Positions 1 to 11,998 are shown, numbered from the stretch's first letter. The stretch: 64,000 nucleotides of DNA from an uncultured Stenotrophomonas sp. (GCF_945952405.1 NZ_CAMFIA010000009.1:62001-126000); one strand, 5' to 3'. Made by a program: numbers and translations. Notes: a model not told the origin generated them from the sequence alone.

Positions 1-501
1 CTGTTTGCCGGTGCCGACAAGGTGTCGATCAATTCGCCGGCGCTGGGCCGTCCAGCACTGATCACCGAGTTGGCCGAGGAATTCGGCGTGCAGTGCGTGG
101 TGGTCGGCGTTGATTCGGTGCGCGAGGGCGATGGCCAGTGGCGGGTGCGCCGGTTCAGCGGCGACCCGGACAAGACCCAGGCGGTACCGCTGCGTACCCT
201 GGACTGGATCGTCGAGGCGCAGCAGCGGGGTGCCGGAGAGATCGTGCTGAACTGCATGGACAGCGATGGTGTCCGGCGTGGCTATGACGTGGCCCAGCTG
301 CAGCAGGCGCGGGCACTGTGCCAGGTGCCGCTGATCGCGTCCGGCGGCGCCGGTGCCATGGAGCACTTCGCCGCGGCGTTCGACCAGGCCGATGTCGATG
401 GCGCATTGGCCGCCAGCGTGTTCCACAGCGGCGCCATCGCCATTCCGGAATTGAAGCGCTATCTGCGCGGGCAACAGATCGAGGTGCGGGATGTCTATTG
501 A
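1..501 (+). CDS. hisF: Imidazole glycerol phosphate synthase subunit HisF (5' end outside window)
   Basis: Cyclase half of the HisFH complex in histidine biosynthesis. It condenses ammonia from HisH with PRFAR to give IGP and AICAR in the cytoplasm. The reading frame is open from the first base, so the start lies outside; about 166 of some 255 residues are present. Visible are the beta/alpha-barrel segments VVVGVDSV, the NCMDSDG strand carrying the second catalytic aspartate, and the phosphate-binding [13 protein letters not shown] strand near the C-terminus. The last 11 bases overlap hisI, implying translational coupling within the his operon. Identification rests on family motifs and the hisI neighbour. 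Confidence 0.95.
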   Translation: MFAGADKVSINSPALGRPALITELAEEFGVQCVVVGVDSVREGDGQWRVRRFSGDPDKTQAVPLRTLDWIVEAQQRGAGEIVLNCMDSDGVRRGYDVAQLQQARALCQVPLIASGGAGAMEHFAAAFDQADVDGALAASVFHSGAIAIPELKRYLRGQQIEVRDVY

Positions 502-1111
502 AGTACGGCCGTCATTGGACGCGCTGCAGGCGCTGGACTGGGGCAAGGGCGACGGCCTGCTGCCGGTCGTGGTGCAGGACGCCGATACGCTGCAGGTGCT
601 GATGCTGGGCTATGCGAGCGCCGAATCGCTGGCAGCCACGCTGGACATCGGCCACATGACCTTCTTCAGCCGCAGCAGGCAACGGCTGTGGACCAAGGGC
701 GAGCAGTCCGGCAACGTGCTGGTGGTGCAGTCGATCAGCGTCGACTGCGATGCCGATACGCTGCTGGTGGTGGCCCGTCCGGCCGGGCCGACCTGCCATA
801 CCGGCGCCGAAAGCTGCTTCGACCAGGCGCCCCGCGATTTCCTCGGCGGGCTGGACCAGCTGGTGGCGATGCGCGAGGCACAGCGCCCCGCGGGCAGCTA
901 CACCACCGGCCTGTTCGAGGCAGGCATTCGCCGCATCGCGCAGAAGGTGGGCGAGGAAGGGGTGGAGACCGCGTTGGCGGCGGTGGCGCAGGACGACGAG
1001 GCGCTGCTGGGCGAGGCTTCGGATCTGCTGTACCACCTGCTGGTGCTGCTGCGCGCGCGTGGGTTGTCGCTGCAGGATGCGCGCCGGGTGCTGGAGAAGC
1101 GCCATCGTTGA
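491..1111 (+). CDS. hisI: Bifunctional phosphoribosyl-AMP cyclohydrolase / phosphoribosyl-ATP pyrophosphatase
   Basis: HisIE fusion catalysing steps 2 and 3 of histidine synthesis. The N-terminal half (about residues 15-115) is the PRA-cyclohydrolase, with [16 protein letters not shown] and the metal-ligand region DCDADTLL...CHTG. The C-terminal half (about 120-206) is the PRA-pyrophosphatase, an all-helical domain with [14 protein letters not shown] and [13 protein letters not shown]. Its 206 aa matches the usual fused enzyme. The ATG at 491 lies inside the end of hisF, and this is the last his gene seen; the next gene starts 97 bases later. Confidence 0.96.
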   Translation: MSIEVRPSLDALQALDWGKGDGLLPVVVQDADTLQVLMLGYASAESLAATLDIGHMTFFSRSRQRLWTKGEQSGNVLVVQSISVDCDADTLLVVARPAGPTCHTGAESCFDQAPRDFLGGLDQLVAMREAQRPAGSYTTGLFEAGIRRIAQKVGEEGVETALAAVAQDDEALLGEASDLLYHLLVLLRARGLSLQDARRVLEKRHR

Positions 1112-1118
1112 TGAAGGT

Positions 1119-1139
1119 GTGTGGACCCAGGGTCCGCAC
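1119..1139. terminator. Hairpin after hisI
   Basis: Inverted repeat GTGTGGACCC / GGGTCCGCAC around a single base, 8 bases after the hisI stop, with one G-T pair. No U-tract follows at once, so it is either a weak terminator or a REP-like hairpin closing the his operon. Confidence 0.4.
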
Positions 1140-1174
1140 CCACCCCGGCAATGCAGCCGGGCATCGCTCGGCTC

Positions 1175-1180
1175 TACAAT
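1175..1180 (+). promoter_or_regulatory. Possible -10 (TACAAT) for the phosphoesterase gene
   Basis: TACAAT lies 29 bases before the ATG at 1209 in an otherwise GC-rich spacer. No good -35 is visible at 17 bases, so this is a weak call from composition and position only. Confidence 0.3.
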
Positions 1181-1208
1181 GTGCGGTCTCTTTTTTCCGG
1201 ATCTCCCC

Positions 1209-2798
1209 ATGAAACTGCCTGCCGCCTGGCTGTGCTGCCTGTTGCTGACCTCGCCGGCCTGGGCCGCGGATACCGTGGTCAGCGGCAAGGTCTATCTGGA
1301 GCGCGACGGCCGGCCGGGCCGCGGCGCCACCGATCCGGGGCTGGCCGGCGTACAGGTTTCCAACGGCGAGACCATCGTCAAGACCGCCGCCGATGGCAGC
1401 TACAGCCTGCCGCTGCGGGACGGGCAGACCGTGTTCGTGATCAAGCCCGATGCCTACACCTTCCCGAAGGCGGCGGACGGGCTGCCGTCGTTCTGGCGCC
1501 ACTATCGCCCGAAGGGTTCACCGGCGCTGAAGTACGGCGGCATTGCCGCGACCAGCGATGTCACCCGCAACTGGGATTTCGCCCTGCAGGCGGACCGCCA
1601 TGACAGCCGCCGCGGCTTCCAGATGCTGGTGTTCACCGATTCGCAGACCGCCAGCCTGAAGGACATCGGCTACTACCAGCAGTCGATCGTCGCTCCGCTG
1701 GTGGGCCAGACCCGGGCGCGCATGGGCACCACCCTGGGCGATATCGTCAACGACGACCTGACCCTGTACCCGGCGATCAACAAGGTCACCACCGAGCTCG
1801 GCGTGCCGTGGTTCCATGTGCCGGGCAACCATGATCTCGATTTCGATGCGGCCAGTGATGAGCATTCGCTGGACAGCTGGCGCAACATCTACGGCCCCGA
1901 TACCTACGCGGTGGAGGAGGGCGGCGCCAGCTTCGTGTTCCTCGATGACGTGGTGTACGACCCCAAGGCCAGGCCGAAGTACGTCGGCGGCCTGCGCGAG
2001 GACCAGTTCGCCTTCCTTGCCAGCTACCTGAAGGGCCTGCACAAGGATCGCCTGCTGGTGCTGGGCATGCACATCCCGTTGTTCGACGCCGCGCCGGGGC
2101 GGGAGACCTTCCGCCATGCAGACCGCCAGCGCCTGTTCGACCTGCTCAAGGACTTCCGCAACGTGCTGGTGCTGAGTGGCCACAGCCATACCCAGCAGCA
2201 CGTCTACCACGGCAAGGCCGAAGGCTGGAACGGCGAGAAGCCGCTGCACGAATACAACGTGGGCGCCAACTGCGGTGCGTTCTGGTCGGGTGTGAAGAAT
2301 GCCGCGGGCGTGCCGGACAGCACCATGAGCGATGGCACGCCCAAGGGCTATGCGTTGCTCGACGTGGCCGGCAACGGCAGCTACCGCCTGCAGTACCGGG
2401 TGGCCGGCAAGCCGGCCAGCGAGCAGATCGGGCTGCATGCGCCCAGGGTGCTGCGCCAGGGCGCCTACCCGGCATGGGGCATCTACGCCAACGTATACAT
2501 GGGCGAGGACGCCAGCGTGGTCGAGTACCGCGTCGATGGCGGTGCCTGGCAGCCGATGAAGCAGGTCAGCCAGCCCGACCCGCGCCTGATGGTGGAGAAC
2601 GTGGCCGATGATCTGGCCGCGACGCTGCGTGGCTACGACCGCTCGCCGGAAGCCACCGCATCGCCGCACCTGTGGCGTGGCGCGCTGCCGACCGATCTGG
2701 CGGTGGGCAGCCACAAGGTCGAGGTGCGTTCGACCCAGCCGGACGGCGCAGTGTTCACCGCCACCACCAGCTACAGCCTGCAGACTGCCCAGCCCTGA
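1209..2798 (+). CDS. Exported calcineurin-like metallophosphoesterase
   Basis: 529-residue protein with a clear Sec signal peptide (cleavage expected after SPAWA, residue 19). An N-terminal Ig-like domain (about 22-125, of the MetallophosN type) precedes the catalytic core and a C-terminal MetallophosC-type domain (about 370-529). Metal-binding motifs of the calcineurin superfamily are present: FTDSQ (Asp144), GD (177-178), PGNHD (205-209), GMHIPLF and SGHSHTQQH. The first motif reads D-x-Q rather than the common D-x-H. The substrate cannot be told; relatives act on phosphodiesters or phosphomonoesters in the periplasm. The ATG at 1209 is chosen because the signal peptide begins there. Confidence 0.85.
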   Translation: MKLPAAWLCCLLLTSPAWAADTVVSGKVYLERDGRPGRGATDPGLAGVQVSNGETIVKTAADGSYSLPLRDGQTVFVIKPDAYTFPKAADGLPSFWRHYRPKGSPALKYGGIAATSDVTRNWDFALQADRHDSRRGFQMLVFTDSQTASLKDIGYYQQSIVAPLVGQTRARMGTTLGDIVNDDLTLYPAINKVTTELGVPWFHVPGNHDLDFDAASDEHSLDSWRNIYGPDTYAVEEGGASFVFLDDVVYDPKARPKYVGGLREDQFAFLASYLKGLHKDRLLVLGMHIPLFDAAPGRETFRHADRQRLFDLLKDFRNVLVLSGHSHTQQHVYHGKAEGWNGEKPLHEYNVGANCGAFWSGVKNAAGVPDSTMSDGTPKGYALLDVAGNGSYRLQYRVAGKPASEQIGLHAPRVLRQGAYPAWGIYANVYMGEDASVVEYRVDGGAWQPMKQVSQPDPRLMVENVADDLAATLRGYDRSPEATASPHLWRGALPTDLAVGSHKVEVRSTQPDGAVFTATTSYSLQTAQP

Positions 2799-2833
2799 CC
2801 CGCGGCATTGCCGCTCCAGCGAAAGGACCCCGC

Positions 2834-3118
2834 ATGGATATCCGCTTCATGGCCGGCAGCACGCCGGTGACCCTCAGCCGCCACTGGTTCACCGGCGCGA
2901 TGCTGCTGCAGAGTGCTACCGAGAAGGTCTGGGTGCAGCATCCGCTGCATCCGGGCACCCACTTCTCGTTCTCGCTGGTACAGTCATGGCTGCGCCACAT
3001 CGCCGGCCACGAAGTGCTGGTGGAGCGCACCCGGCCACTGCTGTTCGCCGGCTTCCGCCCGCAGCGCCTGCGCGTGCTGGTGGACGGCGTGCAGGTGGCC
3101 GAACAGGAAGGCATGTAG
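2834..3118 (+). CDS. Small conserved hypothetical protein (94 aa)
   Basis: No family recognised. The 94-residue product starts MDIRFMAGSTPVTLSRHWFTG and has no signal peptide or membrane segment. It begins 35 bases after the phosphoesterase stop on the same strand, behind GAAAGGA, so co-transcription is likely. Residues such as FRPQRLRVLVDG near the end suggest a small beta-rich fold. Codon use matches the neighbours, which supports a real gene. Confidence 0.65.
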   Translation: MDIRFMAGSTPVTLSRHWFTGAMLLQSATEKVWVQHPLHPGTHFSFSLVQSWLRHIAGHEVLVERTRPLLFAGFRPQRLRVLVDGVQVAEQEGM

Positions 3119-3151
3119 GCCAACCTGAACCACCGGCGTGCTAGGCAAAGC

Positions 3152-3177
3152 CGCCCCGATGCCTGAGAATCGGGGCG
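3152..3177. terminator. Stem-loop between the 94-aa gene and glk
   Basis: Perfect 9-bp stem CGCCCCGAT / ATCGGGGCG with an 8-base loop, 34 bases after the preceding stop. It is followed by ATTCAAT, not a run of T. It likely ends the upstream transcript and immediately precedes the operator before glk. Confidence 0.55.
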
Positions 3178-3178
3178 A

Positions 3179-3192
3179 TTCAATCGATCCAA
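3179..3192. promoter_or_regulatory. LacI-type operator before glk
   Basis: TTCAATCGATCCAA, one mismatch from the palindrome TTGRATCGATCYAA repeated at five other places in the window. It ends 10 bases before the GTG of glk, so a bound repressor would block transcription or occlude the promoter. The symmetric site with a central CG is typical of LacI-family regulators, and such a gene lies at 19519. Confidence 0.65.
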
Positions 3193-3202
3193 GCAGGCCA
3201 GC

Positions 3203-4225
3203 GTGACCATCGCAGCAGCGTCCCCGGTTTCCTCCGACTCCGCCCGCGGCGGTCTTCCGCGCAGCCTGGTCGTCGCCGATGTCGGTGGCACCTTCGCCCG
3301 CCTGGCGCTGGCTGAAACGCAGCCCGGGCAGCCGCCCCGGCTGGGCAACCATCGCACCTACGCCTGTGCCGAGCATCCCAGCCTGGCGGCGATCCTGGCC
3401 GATTTCACCGCAGGCCTCGGCCAGCCGGTACAGACCGCGGTGGTGGCCATCGCCGGCCTGCTCGATGGCGACGTGCTGATCAATTCCAACCTGCCGTGGA
3501 CGGTATCGCTGTCGGCCACGCGGCGCGGCTCCGGCCTGCACGAACTGCAGTTGATCAATGATTTCGAGGCGGTCGCGCTGGCCATTCCCTACCTGCAGGC
3601 GGACACGCTGGTGCCGCTGAACGGTGATGCCGATCCGGCGCAGGCGTTCCCGGCGCTGGTACTGGGCGCGGGCACCGGCCTGGGCGCGGCACTGCGCTTT
3701 GCCGATGGCGAACGCCCGGTGCTGGCCAGCGAGATCGGCCATGCCGCGCTCGCCGCCGGCAATGCGCTGGAACTGCAGGTGCTGGGCCAGCTGCTGCAGC
3801 GCTGGCCGCACGTGGACAACGAGCGCGTGCTGTCCGGTAGTGGCCTGATGAACCTGTACCCCTGCCTGTGCGAGCTGCGCGGCACCCCCCCGGTGTGGAC
3901 CACTACCGAAGCACTGATCGGCGCCGCCCGCAGCGGTGAGGACGCGCTGGCAGTGGAAACGCTGCAGGTGTTCTGCGCCTGGCTGGGTAGCCTGGCGGGC
4001 GACGCGGCGATCGCCGTCGGCGCGCGCTCGGTGTACCTGGCCGGCGGTATTTCCGCGCATGTGCAGGATTTCCTGGCCGATGGCCGCTTCCGTCAGCGCT
4101 TCCTCAACAAGGGCGTGCTGACCGAGGTGCTGCGCCAGGTGCCGGTATGGCGGGTGGAGCACGGCCAGCTGGGTGTGCTTGGCGCGGCCGTCTGGCACGC
4201 CGCACGGCAGCCCGCGCACGACTGA
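3203..4225 (+). CDS. glk: Glucokinase
   Basis: ATP-dependent glucose phosphorylation, giving glucose 6-phosphate. The 340-aa product fits the proteobacterial Glk family. It carries the phosphate-1 loop ADVGGTFARLAL (residues 25-36), the sugar-binding LINDFEAVA segment with its catalytic-type Asp, and the adenosine-binding VLGAGTGLGAAL loop. The start is GTG at 3203; about 20 extra N-terminal residues precede the first strand. It lies just downstream of a LacI-type operator and 51 bases ahead of glycosylasparaginase, so it is probably the first gene of a glk-asparaginase-cutC operon serving glycan catabolism. Confidence 0.92.
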   Translation: MTIAAASPVSSDSARGGLPRSLVVADVGGTFARLALAETQPGQPPRLGNHRTYACAEHPSLAAILADFTAGLGQPVQTAVVAIAGLLDGDVLINSNLPWTVSLSATRRGSGLHELQLINDFEAVALAIPYLQADTLVPLNGDADPAQAFPALVLGAGTGLGAALRFADGERPVLASEIGHAALAAGNALELQVLGQLLQRWPHVDNERVLSGSGLMNLYPCLCELRGTPPVWTTTEALIGAARSGEDALAVETLQVFCAWLGSLAGDAAIAVGARSVYLAGGISAHVQDFLADGRFRQRFLNKGVLTEVLRQVPVWRVEHGQLGVLGAAVWHAARQPAHD

Positions 4226-4276
4226 TCGGTACGGCTGGCATCGGGCCGGCCGCGCATTGCTGGGAGGGAGGGGAAC

Positions 4277-5275
4277 ATGGTGGATCGCAGGCAGTTCCTG
4301 CAGGCCGGAGCGTTGGCCGCAGGCATGGCGGCCCTGCCGGGCGTGCAGGCGCGCTCGCAGGGCGGGGCCAGGGTGGTGTCAACCTGGGACTTCGGCGTAC
4401 CGGCCAACCAGGCCGCATGGACGGTGCTGGCGCAGGGCGGCAGCGCCCTGGATGCGGTGGAAGCCGGTGCGCGCTGGGCCGAGAGCGAACTGTGCAATCC
4501 CACCGTCGGCCACTGCGGCAACCCGGATCGTGACGGCGTGCTGAGCCTGGACGCCAGCATCATGGATGGCGATGGGCGCTGTGGCGCAGTGGCGGCACTG
4601 GTCGACATCCTGCATCCGGTGTCGGTGGCACGCAAAGTGATGGAGAACAGCCCGCATGTGCTGCTGGTGGGCGAGGGCGCCCAGCAGTTCGCGGTGCAGC
4701 AGGGCTTCGAGCGCAGGCGCCTGCTGACCCCGCAGGCCGAGGCGGCCTGGCGCGAATGGCTGAAAACCGAGAAGTACCAGCCACAGATCAACGCAGAACG
4801 GCGCGGCCTGCCCGGCAACAGTGACAACCACGACACCATCGGCATGCTGGCGCTGGATGCCCGCGGCAACCTGGCCGGTGCCTGCACCACCAGTGGCATG
4901 GCCTGGAAGCTGCACGGACGTGTGGGTGACAGCCCGATCATCGGTGCCGGCCTGTATGTCGACAACGAGGTGGGTGCCGCCACCGCATCCGGCGTGGGCG
5001 AGGAAATGATCCGCAACGCCGCCTCGTTCCTGGTGGTCGAGCTGATGCGCCAGGGGCGTTCGCCGGCACAGGCCTGCCGCGAGGCGATCGACCGCGTGGT
5101 GCGCAAGCGCCCGGAAGCGAGCAGAACGCTGCAGGTGTGTTTCCTGGCCATGAACAAGCAGGGTGAGGTGGGTGCCTACGCGCTGCATCGTGGTTTTGTC
5201 TACGCGGTGTGCGACGCGCAGCGCCAGGACGACCTGCGTGATTCGCCATCGATCTACACGAGCACGCAGGCGTGA
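4277..5275 (+). CDS. Glycosylasparaginase (N4-(beta-N-acetylglucosaminyl)-L-asparaginase)
   Basis: Ntn-hydrolase that cleaves the GlcNAc-Asn bond, the last link between an N-glycan and its protein. The 332-aa protein opens with a twin-arginine signal (DRRQFLQAGALAAGMAALPG), so it is probably exported folded to the periplasm. The autoprocessing site is visible as NHDTIGM; Thr187 would become the N-terminal nucleophile of the beta chain after self-cleavage. GNPDRDG and GDSPIIGAGLYVDN are family signatures. A good Shine-Dalgarno (GGGAGGGAGG) precedes the ATG. Its stop overlaps the GTG start of the CutC gene. Context with mannosidases supports an N-glycan role over a general asparaginase. Confidence 0.9.
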   Translation: MVDRRQFLQAGALAAGMAALPGVQARSQGGARVVSTWDFGVPANQAAWTVLAQGGSALDAVEAGARWAESELCNPTVGHCGNPDRDGVLSLDASIMDGDGRCGAVAALVDILHPVSVARKVMENSPHVLLVGEGAQQFAVQQGFERRRLLTPQAEAAWREWLKTEKYQPQINAERRGLPGNSDNHDTIGMLALDARGNLAGACTTSGMAWKLHGRVGDSPIIGAGLYVDNEVGAATASGVGEEMIRNAASFLVVELMRQGRSPAQACREAIDRVVRKRPEASRTLQVCFLAMNKQGEVGAYALHRGFVYAVCDAQRQDDLRDSPSIYTSTQA

Positions 5276-6003
5276 GCCCGCGGCGCACGCTGGAGATCGC
5301 CAGCAATTCGCCGGCCTCGGCGCTGGCCGCGCAGGCCGGTGGCGCGGATCGTATCGAACTGTTCGACAACCTGGCCGAGGGCGGCACCACGCCGTCGTTC
5401 GCCAGCATCGCCATTGCCCGCGAACGCCTGTCGATCCCGCTGTTCGTGCTGGTGCGCCCGCGCCCGGGTGACTTCCACTACGACGCGCTGGAGACCGAAC
5501 TGATGCTGCGTGACATCGCCCAGTGCCGCGCGCTGGGCTGCGACGGTGTGGTGATCGGCGCACTGGATGTGGAGGGTGGCATCGACCTGCCGCTGTGCCG
5601 CGAACTGGTGCAGGCCGCCGGGCCACTCCAGGTGACCTTCCATCGCGCCTTCGATGCCGCCCGCGATCTGCCCGACGCACTGGAGCAGGTGATCGGGTTG
5701 GGCTGCCAGCGCGTACTGACCTCCGGAGGCCAGGTCAGTGCCGAGGCCGGTGTGGATGTGCTGGCGGGTCTGGTCACACAAGCGGCAAGCCGCATCAGCG
5801 TGATGGCCGGCGCGGGGCTGGGGCCGGCCAATATCGCCGCCGTCGCGCGGCGCAGCGGCTGTACCGAGCTGCATGCGTCGGCCAAGGGCCTGCGGCGCTC
5901 GGCCATGCAGTTCCAGAACCCGCAGCTGCGCGGGCTGGACCCGGACTGGAGCCAGACCGCCACCGCCACCGTGGCCGCGTTGCGGCAGGCGCTGGACGCC
6001 TGA
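5272..6003 (+). CDS. cutC: CutC family TIM-barrel protein
   Basis: 243-aa cytosolic protein of the CutC family. Signatures include GADRIELFDNLAEGGTTPS, LVRPRPGDFHY, VTFHRAFD and RVLTSGG. The family was named for copper homeostasis in E. coli, but its biochemical activity is unsettled. Here it starts at a GTG overlapping the glycosylasparaginase stop (GTGA), so it is translationally coupled to a glycan-degrading enzyme. It has no CueR-type promoter of its own, although a genuine copper operon lies 3.5 kb downstream. A role in sugar or glycan metabolism is as likely as copper handling. Confidence 0.85.
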   Translation: MSPRRTLEIASNSPASALAAQAGGADRIELFDNLAEGGTTPSFASIAIARERLSIPLFVLVRPRPGDFHYDALETELMLRDIAQCRALGCDGVVIGALDVEGGIDLPLCRELVQAAGPLQVTFHRAFDAARDLPDALEQVIGLGCQRVLTSGGQVSAEAGVDVLAGLVTQAASRISVMAGAGLGPANIAAVARRSGCTELHASAKGLRRSAMQFQNPQLRGLDPDWSQTATATVAALRQALDA

Positions 6004-6024
6004 CCCGCAGAGGCGGCCTCGCGC

Positions 6025-6059
6025 GGGGTCAGATCCCGTTTTCAAAGGGATCTGACCCC
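6025..6059. repeat. Hairpin repeat, GGGGTCAGATCCC family
   Basis: Perfect 13-bp inverted repeat GGGGTCAGATCCC / GGGATCTGACCCC with a 9-base loop, 21 bases after the cutC stop. Related hairpins occur at 16479, 56593 and 56645. It may terminate the glk-asparaginase-cutC transcript. Confidence 0.8.
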
Positions 6060-6259
6060 TTGAGTCGCCCGTTCGAGAGTCAAACCGGACAGAAACGTTC
6101 CGCGCGCAATGGTCGTCAGCGTGTCATCGAGGTGTGCGCTCCCCTCTCAGGAATGTTCTGCAACCGATTGATTCCTATAGTTCAAGCTGTCCGGTTGCGG
6201 CGGGGTGAGCGCGCTTGCTGCGCCGCCGCATGCCGGGCGTGGTTCAGTTGTGATTTAGT

Positions 6260-6273
6260 TTGGATCGATCCAC
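6260..6273. promoter_or_regulatory. LacI-type operator 1 before the first receptor
   Basis: TTGGATCGATCCAC, 13 of 14 match to TTGRATCGATCYAA. The next site begins 36 bases downstream, a spacing that could allow cooperative binding or looping. Confidence 0.65.
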
Positions 6274-6295
6274 AGGGGAGGGTGCTGGCTCGGTC

Positions 6296-6309
6296 TTGAA
6301 CCGATCCAA
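6296..6309. promoter_or_regulatory. LacI-type operator 2 before the first receptor
   Basis: TTGAACCGATCCAA, one mismatch (T to C in the core) from the shared palindrome, 70 bases before the ATG at 6380. Confidence 0.6.
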
Positions 6310-6379
6310 GCGCCCGGATCAGCCGTAGTGCCGCGCCACCACCCGTCCGTGCGTCCACACTTTCGAAGAGCAACCAGCC

Positions 6380-9337
6380 ATGGCTCAGTTCGTCCGCAAG
6401 CGTCGTCACCTGCTGTCCCAGGCCCTGGTCCTGGCCCTGTTGCCGCTGGCGGCCAGTGCACAGGACGCCGCCGGTTCGTCCACCAAGGATCTCGATGCGG
6501 TCACCGTCACCGGCTCGCGCATCAAGCGCGCCAGTGTCGAAGGCCCGGCACCGGTCAATGTGATCACCGCCGCGCAGATCCAGAAGGAGGGCTTCGTCAG
6601 CGTGTATGACGCGCTGAAGACCCTCACCGAAGCCACCGGCACCGTCGAAGCCGCTTCGCAGTGGGGCTCGCATACGCCCAATGCCAGCGGCCTGAACCTG
6701 CGCGGGATGGGCCCGAACCGCTCGTTGCTGCTGGTCAATGGCCGTCGCGTGGCCGACTACCCGCTGCCCTACGGCGGCGAAACCAACTTCTCCAACTACG
6801 GCAATATTCCGGCCGCTGCGGTGGAGCGCATCGAAGTGCTGACCGGCGGCGCGTCCGCCATCTACGGTTCGGATGCGATCGCCGGCGTGGTCAACGTCAT
6901 CCTGAAGACCCACTATGACGGCGACGAAGTGCGCGTCCGCGGCGGTACCTCGACCGAGGGTGGCCGCGATACCTGGGACCTGTCCTGGGCCGGCGGCAAG
7001 ACCGGCGACAACTGGAGCGTGACCTATGCGCTGCAGTACACCAAGCGTGATCCGCTGTTCGGCCGTGACCGGCCGCAGATGGACGATGCCGATGATGCGC
7101 CGTACCCGTCCTGGAACATGGAACAGCGCAAGGTCGGCTTCCGCCCCAGCGCAGGCCTGGCGCTGATCGATCCCAGCACTGGCCAGCGCCTGGCACCGCC
7201 TGCCGGCACCTGCGAGAAATTTGGCGGCGAGTACTACACCGCCGATCGGCTGGTCTACAACTATGCGGCCAACACCGTCAGCAACACCGGCCGCCTGTGC
7301 GGCATGAGTGCCGACTACGCCAACTGGCTGCTGACCGGCGGTGCCGAGAACGTGTCTGGCAACCTGTATGCCACCTTCGACTTCAGCAACGACCTGCAGG
7401 CCTGGACCAACCTGGCGGTGTACCGCTCCGAGGCGATCTGGGGAACCAACCCGCCGGGCGTGTCGCTGATCGACGATGACAACGGCTACTTCTGGGATGC
7501 CAACCGCAAGCGTCCGATCCTGGGCGTGCGCCAGTTCACCCCGAATGAAGTTGGTGGCCTGGATACGCTGCGCAACACCAACCGCGAACTGTCCTGGGAC
7601 TGGAGCGCCGGAGTGCGCGGGCGCCTGGCCGGCCGCTTCGACTGGAGCGCGAGCGTTGGCCGCTCCTATTACCGGGTGGACGAGCGACAGAACGTGGTCG
7701 ACAAGCAGAAGTCGTATGACTACTTCCTTGGCCCACGCCTGGGTACCACTGCGGATGGCGAGGCGATCTATGCGCTGGACGAATCGCGCTGGTGGAACCC
7801 GCTGACCCCGGACCAGTACTGGCAGATGGGCACCGTGGCCAGGAACCGCGCCGCCTCGTGGGTCAACCAGGCATCGGCGGATATCACTGGTGAACTGTTC
7901 CAGGGCTGGGCCGGTCCGATCTCGTTCGCGGCGGTGGCCGAGGTCGCGCAGCAGGGCTACCACCTCAGCCCCGATCCGCGCGCCGGCATCGACTTCGACC
8001 TGCAGAATGTCGATCGTGGCGGTGGCGAACGCACCCGTTATTCGGCCGGCGTCGAGTTCAAGATTCCGCTGCTGGACAGCGTGACCGCCACCGCGGCAGC
8101 GCGCTACGACCGCTACGGCAACTACAAGGCCGACGACAGTGGGGAAGCGCTGAACATTGGCAGCCAGAAGGAAACCACCTGGAACGTCGGCCTGGAATGG
8201 CGCCCGATGGAGTCGTTGCTGGTACGTGGCTCGTACGCCACCAGCTTCCATGCGCCGGACATGCACTACCTGCTGGGCCAGCCGAGCAGCTCCGAAGTGC
8301 TCACCTATGACCGCCTGCGCTGCATCCAGAGCGGCGCCTACCTGGTCAACAACTGTGGCGTTGGCAATACCGATGTCTGGTATGCGTTCGACGTGAACCG
8401 CCGCGGCACGCCGCTGCTGCGCTCGGAAACCGGCGACTCGTGGACGCTGGGCCTGGTCTGGGACGTGATGCCGAACCTGTCGGTCAGCGCCGACTACTGG
8501 GCGATCAAGCTGGAAGACATGATCGTCGACGTCGGTGCCGACGAGGTGCTGGCCAGCGAGGCGGGCTGCCTGACGGGCAAGAACATGGATGGCACGCCGT
8601 GGGCCAATCCGGCCGGTGGCGAGTACTGTGCCGGCATCCTGGCCCGCGTGAACCGGGACAGCAACGGGCGCCTGGTGTCGATCGAGCGTGGCCCGTTCAA
8701 CCTGGCCAGCCGTGAGGTACGCGGCATCGACCTGACCGCGCGCTACCGCCTGGAGACCGCGCAGTGGGGCAGCTTCCAGCTGGGCGTCAACTACACCAAC
8801 CAGATCTCGACCAAGGAGCAGCGCTACGCCAACGATCCGAATCCGGAGCGTCGCGACCGTGACCTGCGCAGCAAGTTGCGCGCAAGCCTGGCCTGGCAGC
8901 GCGGCAACTGGAATGCCAATGTCTATGCCGACCGCATCGGTTCGGTGCCGGGCGTCCGCTACCACTGGGGCACCGACCGCCTGGACAACCCGGGGGGCTG
9001 CCTGCCGTTCGCCGATGGCTACGTGCCCAGCGACAGTCCGTCGCTGAACTGCCTGGAACCGGCGACGCGTCCGGATGGATCGCCCAACCCGAATCCGAAC
9101 GCGGGGCAGCAGACCGCGCGCTACTTCGGCCGGGTCGGCCCGTTCATCACCTGGAACTTCAACGTGGGCTACCAGGTGACCGGGCGGGCCAAGGTCAACG
9201 TCTACGTCAACAACGTGTTCAACTCGACCAGCTGGAACCACAAGGACCCGTACAAGCTGGACTACGACTTCGCACCGACCCGCCTGCTCGGCGCGGTGGG
9301 CCGCGAGATCGCGATGGAATACGTGTTCACCTTCTAG
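6380..9337 (+). CDS. TonB-dependent outer-membrane receptor (glycan-type)
   Basis: 985-aa precursor with a signal peptide ending near LAASAQD. A plug domain follows: [21 protein letters not shown], then [21 protein letters not shown] and [33 protein letters not shown] 22-strand barrel ends in the expected C-terminal Phe (EYVFTF). Such receptors take up large substrates using TonB/ExbBD energy. Two LacI-type operators upstream and the surrounding mannosidase and glycosylasparaginase genes point to N-glycan oligosaccharides; an iron-siderophore role is less likely. The sequence VTGSRI marks the receptor class with a degenerate TonB box. Confidence 0.9.
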   Translation: MAQFVRKRRHLLSQALVLALLPLAASAQDAAGSSTKDLDAVTVTGSRIKRASVEGPAPVNVITAAQIQKEGFVSVYDALKTLTEATGTVEAASQWGSHTPNASGLNLRGMGPNRSLLLVNGRRVADYPLPYGGETNFSNYGNIPAAAVERIEVLTGGASAIYGSDAIAGVVNVILKTHYDGDEVRVRGGTSTEGGRDTWDLSWAGGKTGDNWSVTYALQYTKRDPLFGRDRPQMDDADDAPYPSWNMEQRKVGFRPSAGLALIDPSTGQRLAPPAGTCEKFGGEYYTADRLVYNYAANTVSNTGRLCGMSADYANWLLTGGAENVSGNLYATFDFSNDLQAWTNLAVYRSEAIWGTNPPGVSLIDDDNGYFWDANRKRPILGVRQFTPNEVGGLDTLRNTNRELSWDWSAGVRGRLAGRFDWSASVGRSYYRVDERQNVVDKQKSYDYFLGPRLGTTADGEAIYALDESRWWNPLTPDQYWQMGTVARNRAASWVNQASADITGELFQGWAGPISFAAVAEVAQQGYHLSPDPRAGIDFDLQNVDRGGGERTRYSAGVEFKIPLLDSVTATAAARYDRYGNYKADDSGEALNIGSQKETTWNVGLEWRPMESLLVRGSYATSFHAPDMHYLLGQPSSSEVLTYDRLRCIQSGAYLVNNCGVGNTDVWYAFDVNRRGTPLLRSETGDSWTLGLVWDVMPNLSVSADYWAIKLEDMIVDVGADEVLASEAGCLTGKNMDGTPWANPAGGEYCAGILARVNRDSNGRLVSIERGPFNLASREVRGIDLTARYRLETAQWGSFQLGVNYTNQISTKEQRYANDPNPERRDRDLRSKLRASLAWQRGNWNANVYADRIGSVPGVRYHWGTDRLDNPGGCLPFADGYVPSDSPSLNCLEPATRPDGSPNPNPNAGQQTARYFGRVGPFITWNFNVGYQVTGRAKVNVYVNNVFNSTSWNHKDPYKLDYDFAPTRLLGAVGREIAMEYVFTF

Positions 9338-9346
9338 GATCGGTCA

Positions 9347-9369
9347 GTAGATCCACGCCAGGCGTGGAT
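9347..9369 (+). repeat. GTAG-headed REP (SMAG-like) hairpin
   Basis: GTAG followed by the inverted repeat ATCCACGCC / GGCGTGGAT, directly downstream of the receptor gene. Same sequence family as 16547, 30572 and 53923. Confidence 0.75.
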
Positions 9370-9426
9370 ACGGAACCGGGACACCGGGGAGCGCTGCCCC
9401 CTTCAGGCAATGCGGACAGGCTGGAT

Positions 9427-9457
9427 TTGACCTTCCCACGATGGCAAGGTTTAGCCT
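9427..9457 (+). promoter_or_regulatory. CueR-regulated copA promoter
   Basis: TTGACC (-35, 9427-9432) and TAGCCT (-10, 9452-9457) are separated by the 19-base spacer characteristic of MerR-family promoters. The dyad CCTTCCCACGATGGCAAGG (9431-9449) inside it matches known CueR/CopR boxes. The spacing implies activation by DNA distortion when Cu(I) binds CueR. It lies 36 bases before the copA ATG. Confidence 0.88.
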
Positions 9458-9492
9458 GTCCGCATCCAGAAGGAATCCCCGGGAATCCGATC

Positions 9493-11985
<2,493 letters not shown>

Positions 11986-11998
11986 AGGAGAGCATCAC

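Larger units (their letters stand above)
6004..6379. other. Intergenic region before the first TonB-dependent receptor
   Basis: 376 bases without a credible gene. It holds a 13-bp-stem hairpin at 6025-6059 and two LacI-type operators at 6260 and 6296. About 200 bases in between (6060-6255) are less GC-rich and carry no recognisable gene; a small RNA cannot be excluded. A TATAGT sequence at 6176-6181 could be a -10 but lacks a convincing -35. Confidence 0.6.

Noticed and set aside
5272..6003. Treating cutC as part of the copper island
   Set aside because: Its overlap with glycosylasparaginase and lack of a CueR-type promoter argue against it; the copper genes start 3.5 kb downstream.
9364..9492. 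Upstream start for copA
   Set aside because: It would translate through the CueR promoter; HMA homology begins only after the ATG at 9493.
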